Shown: positions 14,942-23,522, numbered from the stretch's first letter. The stretch: DNA of 32,993 nucleotides from Nocardia aobensis NBRC 100429 (GCF_000308375.1 NZ_BAFQ01000058.1:1-32993); one strand, 5' to 3'. Made by a program: numbers and translations. Notes: generated from the sequence alone by a model not told the origin.

Positions 14942-16687
14942 ATGACACAGGAATTCGAATTCGACGTGGTGGTCGTCGGCTCGGGCGCCGCCGGTATGAC
15001 CGCGGCATTGACCGCCGCCTATCGCGGGCTGTCGGTGACGATGATCGAGAAGAGCCGCAGCTTCGGCGGATCCACCGCGCGCTCCGGCGGCGGAATCTGG
15101 ATCCCGAACAATCCGGTGCTGCAGGCCGCGGGTGTGCCGGACAGCCCGGAACTGGCTCGGACATATCTCAAAGCCGTTGTGGGCGACCGTGTCCCGGAGG
15201 AGAAGCAGCGTGCCTTCCTCGACCACGGGCCGGAGATGATGCGCTACATCGGAGCGCGCAGCAAGTACTGGCAGTTCGTCTACGACCGCGGCTACTCCGA
15301 CTACCACCCGGAATTCCCGGGCGGGCTGGCGCAGGGCCGCAGCATCGAACCGGCTCCGATCGACGGCCGTCTGCTCGGTGGTGATCTGCACAAGATCAAC
15401 CAGCCGACCATGTCGGGGCCGAAGGGAATCGCCTTCACCGTCAGCGACTTCCACGATCTGAACATGATCGCCCGCACCTGGGCCGGTAAGCGCACCGCGA
15501 TGAAGGTGGGGGCGCAGGCGGTGGCGAACAAGCTGCGCGGCCGGCTGCCGCTGAGCCTGGGCAAGGCCCTGGCCGCACGACTGTGGCTGTCGCTGCGCGA
15601 CGCCGGCGTGCCCGTGTGGTTGAACACCCCGCTGACCGAACTGGTCACCGAGGCCGGTGCCGTGGTCGGTGTGCGTGCCGAACACCAGGGCGTTCCGGTG
15701 CTGATCAAGGCCCGCCGCGGCGTGGTGCTCGCGGCCGGCGGTTTCGAACACAACCTGGAGATGCGCAAGCAGTACATCTCCGGGCCGCAATCCACCGACT
15801 GGACGGTCGGCGCCACCGAGAACGTCGGCGAAGGGATCGTCGCGGGTCAGAAGGCAGGCGGTGCGGTGGATCTCATGGACGACGCCTGGTGGGGACCATC
15901 GGTGCGCAACCCCGAGGGTCCGCCCTTCTTCTGCCTGGCCGAACGGGCACAACCCGGCGGCATCATGGTCAATCACGCGGGGGAGCGGTTCGTCAACGAA
16001 TCGGCCCCGTATGTGAATGTCGTGCACACCATGTACGAGCAGCAGGCCGCGGGGGTCGACCATATTCCGGCCTACTTCATCATGGACCAGACCTTCCGCG
16101 ACAGATATCTGTTCCTGGGCAACTTCCCGAAGCGTCCGATTCCGCAGAAATATCTCGACGCCGGAATCATCACCCAGGCCGATACGCTCGAGCAGTTGGC
16201 GAACAAGATCGGTGTTCCCGCCGCGACGCTGGCCGCCACGGTGCAGCGCTTCAACGGCTTCGCCCGCAGTGGGCGCGACGAGGATTACGGACGCGGCGAT
16301 TCCGCCTACGACCGGTATTACGGCGACCCCACCGTGCAGCCGAATCCGTGTCTGGCGCCGCTCGAAAGAGGACCGTTCTACGCGGTGGAAATGGTGCCCG
16401 GCGACCTGGGCACCAAGGGCGGGCTGTGCACCGACGAATATGCCCGCGTGCTCGACGAACAGAATGCGCCGATCGCCGGACTGTATGCGGCGGGCAACAA
16501 TTCGGCGTCGGTCATGGGTAACGACTACGCGGGCGCCGGGGCGACGATCGGCCCCGCCATGGTCTTCGGGTACATCGCGGCCAACCACCTCGCCGACGAA
16601 CGCGAACCGCGGGAAGCGGTCGCCGCATCGGCGTCCAAGCGCGCGAGCAACGGCCGCAAGGCGCCCGCACGCACGGGACAGGAGTGA
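14942..16687 (+). CDS. kstD: 3-Ketosteroid delta-1-dehydrogenase-type flavoprotein
   Basis: 581 residues. Flavoprotein of the fumarate-reductase/KstD family, which introduces a C1-C2 double bond into 3-ketosteroids. The FAD motif is GSGAAG (13-18), followed by the KstD hallmark GGSTARSGGGIWIPNN (42-57). YSDYHPEFPGG (about 118-128) carries the N-terminal active-site tyrosine. The C-terminal YAGAGATIGPAM has the Tyr and the Gly four residues later that correspond to Tyr487/Gly491 of the Rhodococcus enzyme. The start ATG at 14942 has GGGGAAG and AAGGA upstream. It is slightly longer than usual because of a basic 20-residue tail rich in K, R, S and A. First gene of a plus-strand operon with two SDRs (2-base and 17-base gaps). 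The true substrate could be another cyclic ketone. Confidence 0.85.
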   Translation: MTQEFEFDVVVVGSGAAGMTAALTAAYRGLSVTMIEKSRSFGGSTARSGGGIWIPNNPVLQAAGVPDSPELARTYLKAVVGDRVPEEKQRAFLDHGPEMMRYIGARSKYWQFVYDRGYSDYHPEFPGGLAQGRSIEPAPIDGRLLGGDLHKINQPTMSGPKGIAFTVSDFHDLNMIARTWAGKRTAMKVGAQAVANKLRGRLPLSLGKALAARLWLSLRDAGVPVWLNTPLTELVTEAGAVVGVRAEHQGVPVLIKARRGVVLAAGGFEHNLEMRKQYISGPQSTDWTVGATENVGEGIVAGQKAGGAVDLMDDAWWGPSVRNPEGPPFFCLAERAQPGGIMVNHAGERFVNESAPYVNVVHTMYEQQAAGVDHIPAYFIMDQTFRDRYLFLGNFPKRPIPQKYLDAGIITQADTLEQLANKIGVPAATLAATVQRFNGFARSGRDEDYGRGDSAYDRYYGDPTVQPNPCLAPLERGPFYAVEMVPGDLGTKGGLCTDEYARVLDEQNAPIAGLYAAGNNSASVMGNDYAGAGATIGPAMVFGYIAANHLADEREPREAVAASASKRASNGRKAPARTGQE

Positions 16688-16689
16688 TC

Positions 16690-17421
16690 ATGGGCAGGAT
16701 CGACGGTAAAACGGTCGTCGTCACCGGCGCGGCCCGGGGCATGGGTGCGGCGTTCGCGCAGCGGCTCGTCTCCGAGGGCGCCTCGGTCGTGATCACCGAT
16801 GTGCTGGCGGAGGAAGGTAAGCAGACCGCCGCGCGGCTGGGCGACGCGGCGCTGTTCGTCGCCCACGACGTGGCCGACGAATCCGCGTGGAACGACGTCG
16901 TCGCGCAGGCGGAATCGGCGTTCGGGCCCGTCTCGGGCCTGGTGAACAACGCCGGAATCGTGCACGTGGATCCGATCGAAACGCTCGCCGAAGCGGACTA
17001 CCGCAAGGTGATCGACGTCAATCAGGTGGGTGTCTTCCTGGGGATGAAGGCCGTGGTCGGATCGATGCGGCGTGCCGGTGGCGGGTCGATCGTGAACATT
17101 TCCTCGGTCGGCGGCATCATCGGCTTCTCCAACATCCTCGGCTACACCGCCTCCAAATGGGCGGTGCGCGGTATGACCAAAACCGCGGCACAAGAGTTCG
17201 GGCCCATGGGAATTCGCGTCAACTCGGTGCATCCCGGTGTGGTGATGACCGAAATGACCAGCGATTCGGCGCGCTCGAATTCGATGTTCCACGATCAGCC
17301 GCTGGCACGTCCCGGCACCCCGGAGGAATTGGCGAATCTGGTGCTGTTCCTCATCTCCGACGAGTCCGGTTACAGCACCGGTTCGGAATTCGTCGCCGAC
17401 GGCGGATTCACCTCCCACTGA
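16690..17421 (+). CDS. Short-chain dehydrogenase/reductase
   Basis: 243 residues. TGAARGMG cofactor loop, ITDV with Asp favouring NAD(H), VNNAGIV, Ser in NISSVGG, and YTASK. The tail STGSEFVADGG is typical of hydroxysteroid and 3-ketoacyl reductase SDRs. It is two bases after the KstD-type stop; AGGAG overlaps the end of that gene and favours the ATG at 16690. A GTG at 16684 would overlap the upstream gene. The tight spacing argues for a shared substrate, with oxidation of a hydroxyl to the 3-keto substrate of the flavoprotein, or of its product, as the simplest idea. Exact substrate not predictable from sequence. Confidence 0.92.
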   Translation: MGRIDGKTVVVTGAARGMGAAFAQRLVSEGASVVITDVLAEEGKQTAARLGDAALFVAHDVADESAWNDVVAQAESAFGPVSGLVNNAGIVHVDPIETLAEADYRKVIDVNQVGVFLGMKAVVGSMRRAGGGSIVNISSVGGIIGFSNILGYTASKWAVRGMTKTAAQEFGPMGIRVNSVHPGVVMTEMTSDSARSNSMFHDQPLARPGTPEELANLVLFLISDESGYSTGSEFVADGGFTSH

Positions 17422-17438
17422 CACAAAGGATTTCCGCG

Positions 17439-18260
17439 GTGAAGAATTTCGCAGGTAAGACCGCCGTGATCACCGGCGCCGGCGCCGGTATCGGGCGGGC
17501 GCTGGCCCTGGAGCTGGCCGGCCACGGCGCTCGCCTGGCCCTGTCCGGCCGCAATATCGACAATGTCGCCGAGACCGCCGCGCTGTGCGAGAAGAAGGGC
17601 GGCCACGCGCGCGCCTACCGGCTCGACGTCACCGACCGGGACGCCGTGTACGCCCACGCCGACCAGGTGGCGGGCGATTTCGGCGGGGTGAACATCGTGG
17701 TCAACAACGCCGGTGTGTCACTGACCGCCAGCACCGAAGAGGTCAGCTGGGACGATTTCGAATGGATCGTCAACATCAACTTCTGGGGCGTGGCCTACGG
17801 AACGAAAGCCTTTCTGCCGCATGTGATCGCCTCCGGTGACGGCGCGATCGTCAATGTGTCGAGCATGTTCGGCCTGGCCGCTTGCCCGACCCAGGGTGCC
17901 TATAACGCGACGAAGTTCGCGATCCGGGGTTTCACCGACGCGCTGCGCCAGGAAATGAAGATCGCCGGGCACAACGTCGCGGTGAGCTGCGTCCATCCCG
18001 GCATGATCCAGACCGAGATCGCGTGGAAGGCGCGCGCGGGCGCCACCCGCGATCGCGACGCGCTGGCCGCCAACTTCGACCGGCTCGCCAAGACCAGTCC
18101 GGAACAGGCCGCCAAGGCGATCGTCGACGGTATCCGCAAGGACAAGGCGAAGGTGCTGATCGGCAACGACGCCCGGATGATCGATCTGCTGCCGCGGATC
18201 TTCGGCTCCGGATATCAGAAGATCCTCACCGCGCAGATGCGCAACGAGGTCAGCAAGTAG
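17439..18260 (+). CDS. Short-chain dehydrogenase/reductase, second of the operon
   Basis: 273 residues from a GTG start with AAAGGA eight bases upstream. TGAGAGIGRALALELAGHGARLALSGRN gives the cofactor domain; Ser-Gly-Arg-Asn after strand 2 points to NADP(H). NNAGVS, Ser in NVSSMFG and YNATK complete the active site. The C-terminal part (QAAKAIVDGIRKDKAKVLIG, then DLLPRIFGSGYQKIL) is the membrane-leaning tail found in mycobacterial SDRs attached to lipid metabolism. It ends just before a strong hairpin terminator, so it closes the operon. It differs from the preceding SDR in cofactor preference, so the two are probably not redundant. Confidence 0.92.
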   Translation: MKNFAGKTAVITGAGAGIGRALALELAGHGARLALSGRNIDNVAETAALCEKKGGHARAYRLDVTDRDAVYAHADQVAGDFGGVNIVVNNAGVSLTASTEEVSWDDFEWIVNINFWGVAYGTKAFLPHVIASGDGAIVNVSSMFGLAACPTQGAYNATKFAIRGFTDALRQEMKIAGHNVAVSCVHPGMIQTEIAWKARAGATRDRDALAANFDRLAKTSPEQAAKAIVDGIRKDKAKVLIGNDARMIDLLPRIFGSGYQKILTAQMRNEVSK

Positions 18261-18271
18261 ACCACTCGCGG

Positions 18272-18304
18272 CCGGGCCGGTGATCGCGTGGATCACCGGC
18301 CCGG
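18272..18304. terminator. Bidirectional hairpin terminator
   Basis: A perfect 14-bp stem (18272-18285 with 18291-18304), CCGGGCCGGTGATC on the 5' side, with loop GCGTG. It lies between the stops of the second SDR (18260) and the FadD3-like gene (18307), which converge. It has no T tract on either strand, typical of actinomycete terminators. Confidence 0.82.
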
Positions 18305-18306
18305 GC

Positions 18307-20019
18307 TCAGTGGCTCCCCTCCGCGCACCGTAATCGGCGCTTGTGGACTTTGCCGGCAGTCGTGCGCGGCAACCGGTCGACTATCCGCACCGTGCGCGGG
18401 ATCTTGTATCCGGCCAAGCGGGTGCGACACCACGCGAGCAGATCGTCCGCGTCGAACGGCGCCGTCCCGGAGGGAACCACGAAGGCGGCGCCGACCTCTC
18501 CGAGGCGCTCGTCGGGTACGCCGACGACCGCCACCTCGGCGATGCCCGGATAGTGGCGCAGCGTCTGTTCGACCTCGGCCGGAGAGACGTTGAACCCGCC
18601 GACGATGAACATATCCTCGAGCCGGTCGGTGACCCGCAGCCAACCGCCGGGGTCCAGGGCGCCGATATCGCCCGTATGCAGCCAGCCCTCCGGGTCGACG
18701 GCGGCGGCGGTGGCGGCGGGGTCGTCGAGATATCCGCACATCACGTTCGGGCCGCGCACCACGATCCGGCCGGGCGTACCGGCCGGCACGTCGCGGCCTT
18801 CGACGTCCAGGATTCGAATCTCGCTGCCCGGCAACGCTTTACCCACAGTGTGGGCGGTGCGTTCGATATCCGTACCGGGCGGGCACACCGCGACCACGCC
18901 GACCGATTCGGTGAGACCGTAGGCGGTGAAGACCCGATCGGCTCCGAGGTCGGCACGCATCCGGGCGATCAGCTCCGCCGGAATCGCCGTGCCGCCGGTG
19001 CCGGCCAGTCGCAGCGCCGGAAACGACCGCCCTGTCGCGAGGAGATCGAGAAAAATCGTCGGCGGGCCGGCGAGGACGGTGATTCGCTCGGCTGTCATGA
19101 GATCCGCCGCGGATCGCGGATCGAACACCGGCACCGGATACATGGTGGCCGCCCGCGACAGGCAAGCCACGATGCCCGCCTTGTATCCGAAGGTGTGCGA
19201 GAACGGATTCGGCAGCAGACAGTGGTCGCCGTGCCGCAGGGTGACCGCGCTCGCCCACCGGTCCAGCACGGTCAGGGTTTGCTGGTGCGTGGTGAGCACC
19301 CCTTTGGGGGAGCCCGTCGTGCCGGAGGTGAAGAGGATGTCGCTGATCGCGTCGGAAGGTAATGCGGCCATTCGTGATTCGGCATCCGACGACCGGATTC
19401 GCGCGGCGTCGGCGATGAAGTCTCGCCAGCCGATCGGTGGCCCCTCACGCCGATCGGGCGGACGGGGAACGCCTCCATCGGGCTCGTGCCGGTCGCGCCG
19501 CCGGTGCCCCGAACCGGTAACCGACCGGGCAGCGCCGGTTGGCGGGTCCTGGTCGTCGTCGGACATCGATGGGGAAGTGGCGCTGTCGTCGGTGGCATGC
19601 GTGCCGGACAGCAGGACCGTGAATTCCAGGTCCGGCAAGGGGCCTTGGTCCGCCAGCAGGCTCGGATAGTCGATGCCCAGGAATCCGCGCACCGTGAACA
19701 GTCCGCGGCATCGGGTGCGGCGCAGAATCGCCGCGGCCTCCGGTCCGCGCAGCCGGGTGCCGATCGGCACCAGGGTGGCGCCCGCGCCGAGCAGGCCCAC
19801 GGCGGTCACGATCCAGCGGGCGCTGTTGGGTGCCCAGATCGCGACCCGGTCTCCGGCGGCCACCCCGCGGGCCATCGCCGCGCGGGTCACCCGTAGCGCC
19901 TCGGCGTGGAGTTCGGCGTAGGTGAGGCGGGTGCGGCCCTCGACGATCGCGACGGTCGACCCGTTCCAGCGTGCCTGTGCGGATACCAGAGCCGGAATCG
20001 TCGCGGGTTCCGCCGTCAT
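18307..20019 (-). CDS. FadD3-like acyl-CoA synthetase with a disordered insertion
   Basis: 570 residues. Adenylate-forming ligase: activates a carboxylic acid with ATP, then CoA. Motifs: DILFTSGTTGSPKG (A3), NPFSHTFGYKAGI, AYGLTES (A5), GWLHTGDIG (A7), DRLEDMFIVGGFNVSPAEVE (A8) and TTAGKVHK with the catalytic lysine. The stretch from DILFTSGTTG to FGYKAGI is strikingly like FadD3, which activates the cholesterol C/D-ring propionate. About residues 140-195 hold a Ser/Asp- then Arg/Pro-rich insertion absent from usual members. The start is uncertain: ATG at 20019, or 20034; neither has a clear ribosome site, and the frame is open to 20139. It converges on the KstD operon and is divergent from the PPDK-like gene. 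Confidence 0.9.
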   Translation of the reverse strand: MTAEPATIPALVSAQARWNGSTVAIVEGRTRLTYAELHAEALRVTRAAMARGVAAGDRVAIWAPNSARWIVTAVGLLGAGATLVPIGTRLRGPEAAAILRRTRCRGLFTVRGFLGIDYPSLLADQGPLPDLEFTVLLSGTHATDDSATSPSMSDDDQDPPTGAARSVTGSGHRRRDRHEPDGGVPRPPDRREGPPIGWRDFIADAARIRSSDAESRMAALPSDAISDILFTSGTTGSPKGVLTTHQQTLTVLDRWASAVTLRHGDHCLLPNPFSHTFGYKAGIVACLSRAATMYPVPVFDPRSAADLMTAERITVLAGPPTIFLDLLATGRSFPALRLAGTGGTAIPAELIARMRADLGADRVFTAYGLTESVGVVAVCPPGTDIERTAHTVGKALPGSEIRILDVEGRDVPAGTPGRIVVRGPNVMCGYLDDPAATAAAVDPEGWLHTGDIGALDPGGWLRVTDRLEDMFIVGGFNVSPAEVEQTLRHYPGIAEVAVVGVPDERLGEVGAAFVVPSGTAPFDADDLLAWCRTRLAGYKIPRTVRIVDRLPRTTAGKVHKRRLRCAEGSH

Positions 20020-20179
20020 CTCTTCGCACACCATCGCTGTCCGGATACACACACTGTCGAACACACCTCGCCGGCCGCCGGTCGGGCGGTCCACGGCCCA
20101 TGGTGCCGCAGGCTGGTGCCGCGCAGGCCGTTCGCACACCGCCGGTCCCGGTGAGTGGTATCACGGGAGCGACGTTGGT

Positions 20180-20200
20180 TCCCGCATCCGCTCAGCGGGA
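20180..20200. promoter_or_regulatory. Inverted repeat in the CoA ligase / PPDK divergent region
   Basis: TCCCGC, nine bases, GCGGGA in the 278-base gap between the FadD3-like and PPDK-like starts. A second imperfect repeat (TCCCG ... CGGGA, about 20145-20167) sits just to the left, so the same half-site occurs twice. Possible operator; no promoter boxes are convincing. Nothing else in this gap is supported. Confidence 0.3.
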
Positions 20201-20297
20201 CCATCGCTACTGGCCGAGGACGGTCGGGCGGCACTCTCGAAGGATGACCGGGGCGGCAGGGGGTTCGATGCCCCGATGGATGGACCGAAGGAGTGAC

Positions 20298-22427
20298 ATG
20301 ACCGCGGGTGCGGAGCTGGCCCAACGATCGGAGACCGTCGTCGGACTGGACGGCAACTGCCCGCTGTCGCGGGACCGGATCGGTGGCAAGGCCTGGAGTA
20401 TCAACCACATGCGCGGGCTCGGGCTGCCGGTGCCGCCGGCATTCGTGCTGACCACCGACGCGTGGCGTGATTTCACCGAGCGCGGCACGATCGCCGACGA
20501 CATCTGGCGGGCGGTCTGCGACGGCGTCGCCATGCTCGAGCACGGCACCGGCCGCACCTTCGGCTCGATCCGCCGGCCGCTGCTGGTCTCCGTGCGTTCG
20601 GGCGCGGCCGTGAGCATGCCCGGCATGATGGACACCGTTCTCAACCTCGGCATCAACGACGGGGTCGAACAGGCGCTCGCCGCCGCGACCGGCAGCGCCG
20701 GCTATGCCGCCGACACGCATCGGCGTTTCCGGGCGCAGTATCGCGAGACGGTGCTGCAATCACCCGACGGCGTGGTGCCGGCGGACCCGTGGGAACAGCT
20801 GCGCGCGGCGATCACCGCGGTCTTCCGGTCGTGGGATTCGGTGCGCGCCAAGGCGTATCGGCGCAACCGCGGCGTGTCCGACGACCTCGGCACCGCGGTC
20901 ACCGTGCAGGCGATGGTGTTCGGCAACCTCGACGACGCGTCGGGGACAGGCGTGCTGTTCAGCCGCAACCCCAATACCGGCGACGGGCCGGCCTACGGCG
21001 AATGGCTGGTCGGTGGGCAGGGCGAGGACGTGGTGTCGGGCCGCACCACGCCGCGCCCGCTGAGCGACCTCGCCGCCACCCAGCCGCAGGTGCACGATCG
21101 ACTGATCGCCGCCGCGGAACTGCTCGAACGCGACGGGTGTGATATCCAGGACATCGAATTCACCGTCGAATCCGGCACGCTGTGGATGCTGCAGTCGCGT
21201 CCGGCGAAGCGTTCGGCGCGGGCGGCGGTGCGAGCCGCGGTCGCGATGGCGGAGGAAGGCCTGATCACCGCTTCGGAGGCGCTGCAGCGGGTCGGGGCCG
21301 ACCAGATTCGCGCCGTCCTGCAGCCCGCGACCACGGCGGCGGACGCGGGCGAAGCGCTGGCCCGCGGTGAATCCGCGTGCCCGGGACTGGCTTTCGGTGT
21401 CGTGGTCACCGATCCCGACGAGGCGGAGGCGCGCGCGGCGGCGGGCGAGAACGTCGTCCTGGTCCGGCCGACGACCAGTCCCGATGATCTGCCCGGCATG
21501 ATCGCGGCCCGCGCGGTGGTCACCGAATTGGGTGGCACCACGTCGCATGCGGCCCTGGTGAGCCGGGAACTCGGGCGGCCGTGTGTCGTCGGATGCGGCC
21601 CGGGTGTCGTGGACGCGCTCGCGGGACGCAGCGTCACGGTCGACGGCGGCGCCGGTGTGGTGTGGGCGGGCGAGGCCGCCGGTGGAGACGTGGACGGCGC
21701 GGTCCTCGACGATGTGCGCAGACTCGCCGAATGGGCGGGGGTGGCACCCGATGACCTCGCGGGAGCCCTCGCCGGCGATGCGGAAGTCGTTGTGGCACAG
21801 GCGATTACCCGAACCGTGAGCGAGCTGGAACTGCTGCGCCTGATCGGGGTGAAGGGCCGGGTGCGCGGTGACGCGGTGGCCGCCAGCCTGGGCGGCGACG
21901 CGGACGAGGTGAGCGCGCGGTGTGCGGACCTGGTGGCCGGCGGATTGTGCGCCGACACCCCCGCGGGGGTGCGGCTGACGCCCGACGGGCGACATCGCCT
22001 GGGCGAGTTGCTGTCCGCCGAGCGCGACGAGGTCGACACCGCCGCGATGGCCGCCGCCTACGAGGACTTCTGCGTGGTCAACGCCGAGCTGAAGGAAATC
22101 GTGACCGCGTGGCAGATGAAGGACGCGGCCACACCCAACGACCACGGCGACGCCGAATACGATGCGGCGGTGCTGGACCGGCTCACCGAACTGCACACCC
22201 GGGTGCGGCCCCTGGCCGAGCGGCTGGGATCGATCGCACCGCGACTGGCCCGGTACCGCGAGCGGCTGGAGACGGCCGTCGAGCGGATCGCCGGCGGTGA
22301 TCACACCTGGGTGGCGCGGCCGATCATGGACAGCTATCACACCGTGTGGTTCGAACTGCACGAAGATCTGATCGGGCTGTGCGGGCTCAGCCGTGCCGAC
22401 GAAGCGGCGGCCGGCCGTGCCGAGTAA
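20298..22427 (+). CDS. ppdK: Pyruvate-phosphate-dikinase-like protein lacking the PEP barrel
   Basis: 709 residues. The N-terminal ATP-grasp half has the PPDK signature SVRSGAAVSMPGMMDTVLNLG (split at about 98-118), FSRNPNTGDG and DIEFTVESGTLWMLQSR (about 285-301). The swivel domain carries the phosphohistidine His417 in TELGGTTSHAAL. The PEP/pyruvate TIM barrel of normal PPDK (about 870 residues) is missing. It is replaced by a winged-helix-like part (about 495-555) and a helical part ending RPIMDSYHTVWFELHEDLIGL. Thus ATP can probably phosphorylate the histidine but the acceptor is unknown. It resembles the short PpdK of mycobacteria (Rv1127c) in lacking the barrel. AAGGAG four bases before the ATG at 20298 fixes the start. 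Its last codons overlap the phosphatase gene. Confidence 0.9.
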   Translation: MTAGAELAQRSETVVGLDGNCPLSRDRIGGKAWSINHMRGLGLPVPPAFVLTTDAWRDFTERGTIADDIWRAVCDGVAMLEHGTGRTFGSIRRPLLVSVRSGAAVSMPGMMDTVLNLGINDGVEQALAAATGSAGYAADTHRRFRAQYRETVLQSPDGVVPADPWEQLRAAITAVFRSWDSVRAKAYRRNRGVSDDLGTAVTVQAMVFGNLDDASGTGVLFSRNPNTGDGPAYGEWLVGGQGEDVVSGRTTPRPLSDLAATQPQVHDRLIAAAELLERDGCDIQDIEFTVESGTLWMLQSRPAKRSARAAVRAAVAMAEEGLITASEALQRVGADQIRAVLQPATTAADAGEALARGESACPGLAFGVVVTDPDEAEARAAAGENVVLVRPTTSPDDLPGMIAARAVVTELGGTTSHAALVSRELGRPCVVGCGPGVVDALAGRSVTVDGGAGVVWAGEAAGGDVDGAVLDDVRRLAEWAGVAPDDLAGALAGDAEVVVAQAITRTVSELELLRLIGVKGRVRGDAVAASLGGDADEVSARCADLVAGGLCADTPAGVRLTPDGRHRLGELLSAERDEVDTAAMAAAYEDFCVVNAELKEIVTAWQMKDAATPNDHGDAEYDAAVLDRLTELHTRVRPLAERLGSIAPRLARYRERLETAVERIAGGDHTWVARPIMDSYHTVWFELHEDLIGLCGLSRADEAAAGRAE

Positions 22428-23199
22428 TCCGATCGCCCAGGAATTCGACGCGACCCGGCGCTGGGTCGACTTCGAGGAAATCGACAACGTCCGCGATCTC
22501 GGCGGACTGCCGGTCGACGACGGCGGTACGACCCGATTCGGCGTGGCGCTGCGGTCGAGCACCCTGCAGCAGGCGACCGAGGCGGATGTGGCGCTGCTGC
22601 TGGGCTCGGTCGGGATGCGTACCCTGATCGACCTGCGGCTGCCCGACGAGGTGGAACGGGAAGGGTACGGCCTGCTGGCCGCCGCGGCGATCGAGAAGGT
22701 GAATCTGCCGGTCCGCAAATCGGCGCAATCCTCGCTCGCCGCACGGGATCTGGTGCCGGACAAGACGCGCGTGGACCTGGCACAGCTGTACGGACAGCTG
22801 CTCGCCGGCAGTCCGGAGGAGATCGTCGCCGCGGCGCGGCTGGTCGCCGATGCCGACCGGCAGGCGGTCGTATTCCATTGCGCGGCAGGTAAGGACCGCA
22901 CCGGAGTGCTCGCGGCGGTTCTGCTCGATGCGGTGGGGGTGGCGCCGGAGGTGATCGCGGCCGACTACGCCCTCACCAACGAGCGGATGACGCGGGTACG
23001 CAACCGGCTCGACGCGCTGAACTCCTATTCCGGGCTGCCGCCGACGAGTACCGGAATTCTGGCCGTCGAAGCGGCCGTGATGCTGCGATTCCTCGACGAC
23101 CTGCGGCGTGACCACGGCGGTGCCGCCCGCTGGCTGCGCGAGCACGGGCTGACGGCCGAGGAGCTGACGATGTTGCGGTACGCCCTGGTCACCGGGTAG
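22417..23199 (+). CDS. PtpB-like tyrosine/serine phosphatase
   Basis: 260 residues from the GTG at 22417; a GTG at 22393 would add eight residues. Y_phosphatase3 family, like Mycobacterium PtpB: NVRDLGGLPVDDG near the N-terminus, LIDLRLPDEVE, and the HCAAGKDRTG loop (about 154-163) with catalytic Cys155 and Arg161. The lysine after the glycine is the PtpB/phosphoinositide-phosphatase variant of CX5R. It hydrolyses phospho-Tyr, phospho-Ser or phosphoinositides. There is no signal peptide, so it is cytoplasmic unless exported by another route. It overlaps the PPDK-like gene by 11 bases (stop 22425-22427), which implies translational coupling and a joint function: one protein adds phosphate, the other removes it. 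That last point is inference. Confidence 0.9.
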   Translation: MPSNPIAQEFDATRRWVDFEEIDNVRDLGGLPVDDGGTTRFGVALRSSTLQQATEADVALLLGSVGMRTLIDLRLPDEVEREGYGLLAAAAIEKVNLPVRKSAQSSLAARDLVPDKTRVDLAQLYGQLLAGSPEEIVAAARLVADADRQAVVFHCAAGKDRTGVLAAVLLDAVGVAPEVIAADYALTNERMTRVRNRLDALNSYSGLPPTSTGILAVEAAVMLRFLDDLRRDHGGAARWLREHGLTAEELTMLRYALVTG

Positions 23200-23208
23200 T
23201 GGATACCC

Positions 23209-23388
23209 TCACCGCGAATAGTCGCGGAAGGTCATCACGAAGGCGGGTGCCGCAATCATGACGAGCAGGATGTAGGCCAGAACCTGCAGGCCGACATACG
23301 GCAGCTCGTGCACCCAGATACCCAGGATCAGGACGCCCAACAGCAGCACCACGCCGTAGAGCGGTGTTCGTTGCGGGTGGTCGCCCAT
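23209..23388 (-). CDS. Tiny two-helix membrane protein
   Basis: 59 residues with two hydrophobic segments, about 10-27 (LYGVVLLLGVLILGIWV) and 32-51, and a short charged C-terminus FRDYSR. GGAGG lies seven bases before the ATG at 23386-23388 but only one base before the ATG at 23392-23394, so the shorter start is chosen. It converges on the phosphatase and is divergent from the thioredoxin. No family recognised; likely a genuine gene because of its ribosome site, hydrophobic pattern and codon bias. Confidence 0.65.
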   Translation of the reverse strand: MGDHPQRTPLYGVVLLLGVLILGIWVHELPYVGLQVLAYILLVMIAAPAFVMTFRDYSR

Positions 23389-23522
23389 ACCCATGCCTCC
23401 ACGATACCCAGCCGGGCCGCCGTCCGACAGCGCTCGACGGACGCCGCCCCGTCGAGCCCTGCTGTGACCGCCGATCCGTGGGAGAATCCGGACTCGACGA
23501 TGGCCGACGCCGGGAGGAACCG

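Noticed and set aside
14852..16588. 578-codon minus-strand frame across the KstD-type gene
   Set aside because: Antisense shadow; translation lacks any recognisable domain and it crosses a divergent promoter region.
20760..22901. 713-codon open frame on the minus strand, antisense to the PPDK-like and phosphatase genes
   Set aside because: Mirror of GC-rich codon bias; low-complexity R/H/G/Q-rich translation with no family pattern, while both plus-strand genes have intact catalytic motifs.
23404..23460. Hairpin-like CGTCCG/CGGACG repeats between the tiny membrane gene and thioredoxin
   Set aside because: Two mutually exclusive short stems with long loops; not convincing as an operator or riboswitch.
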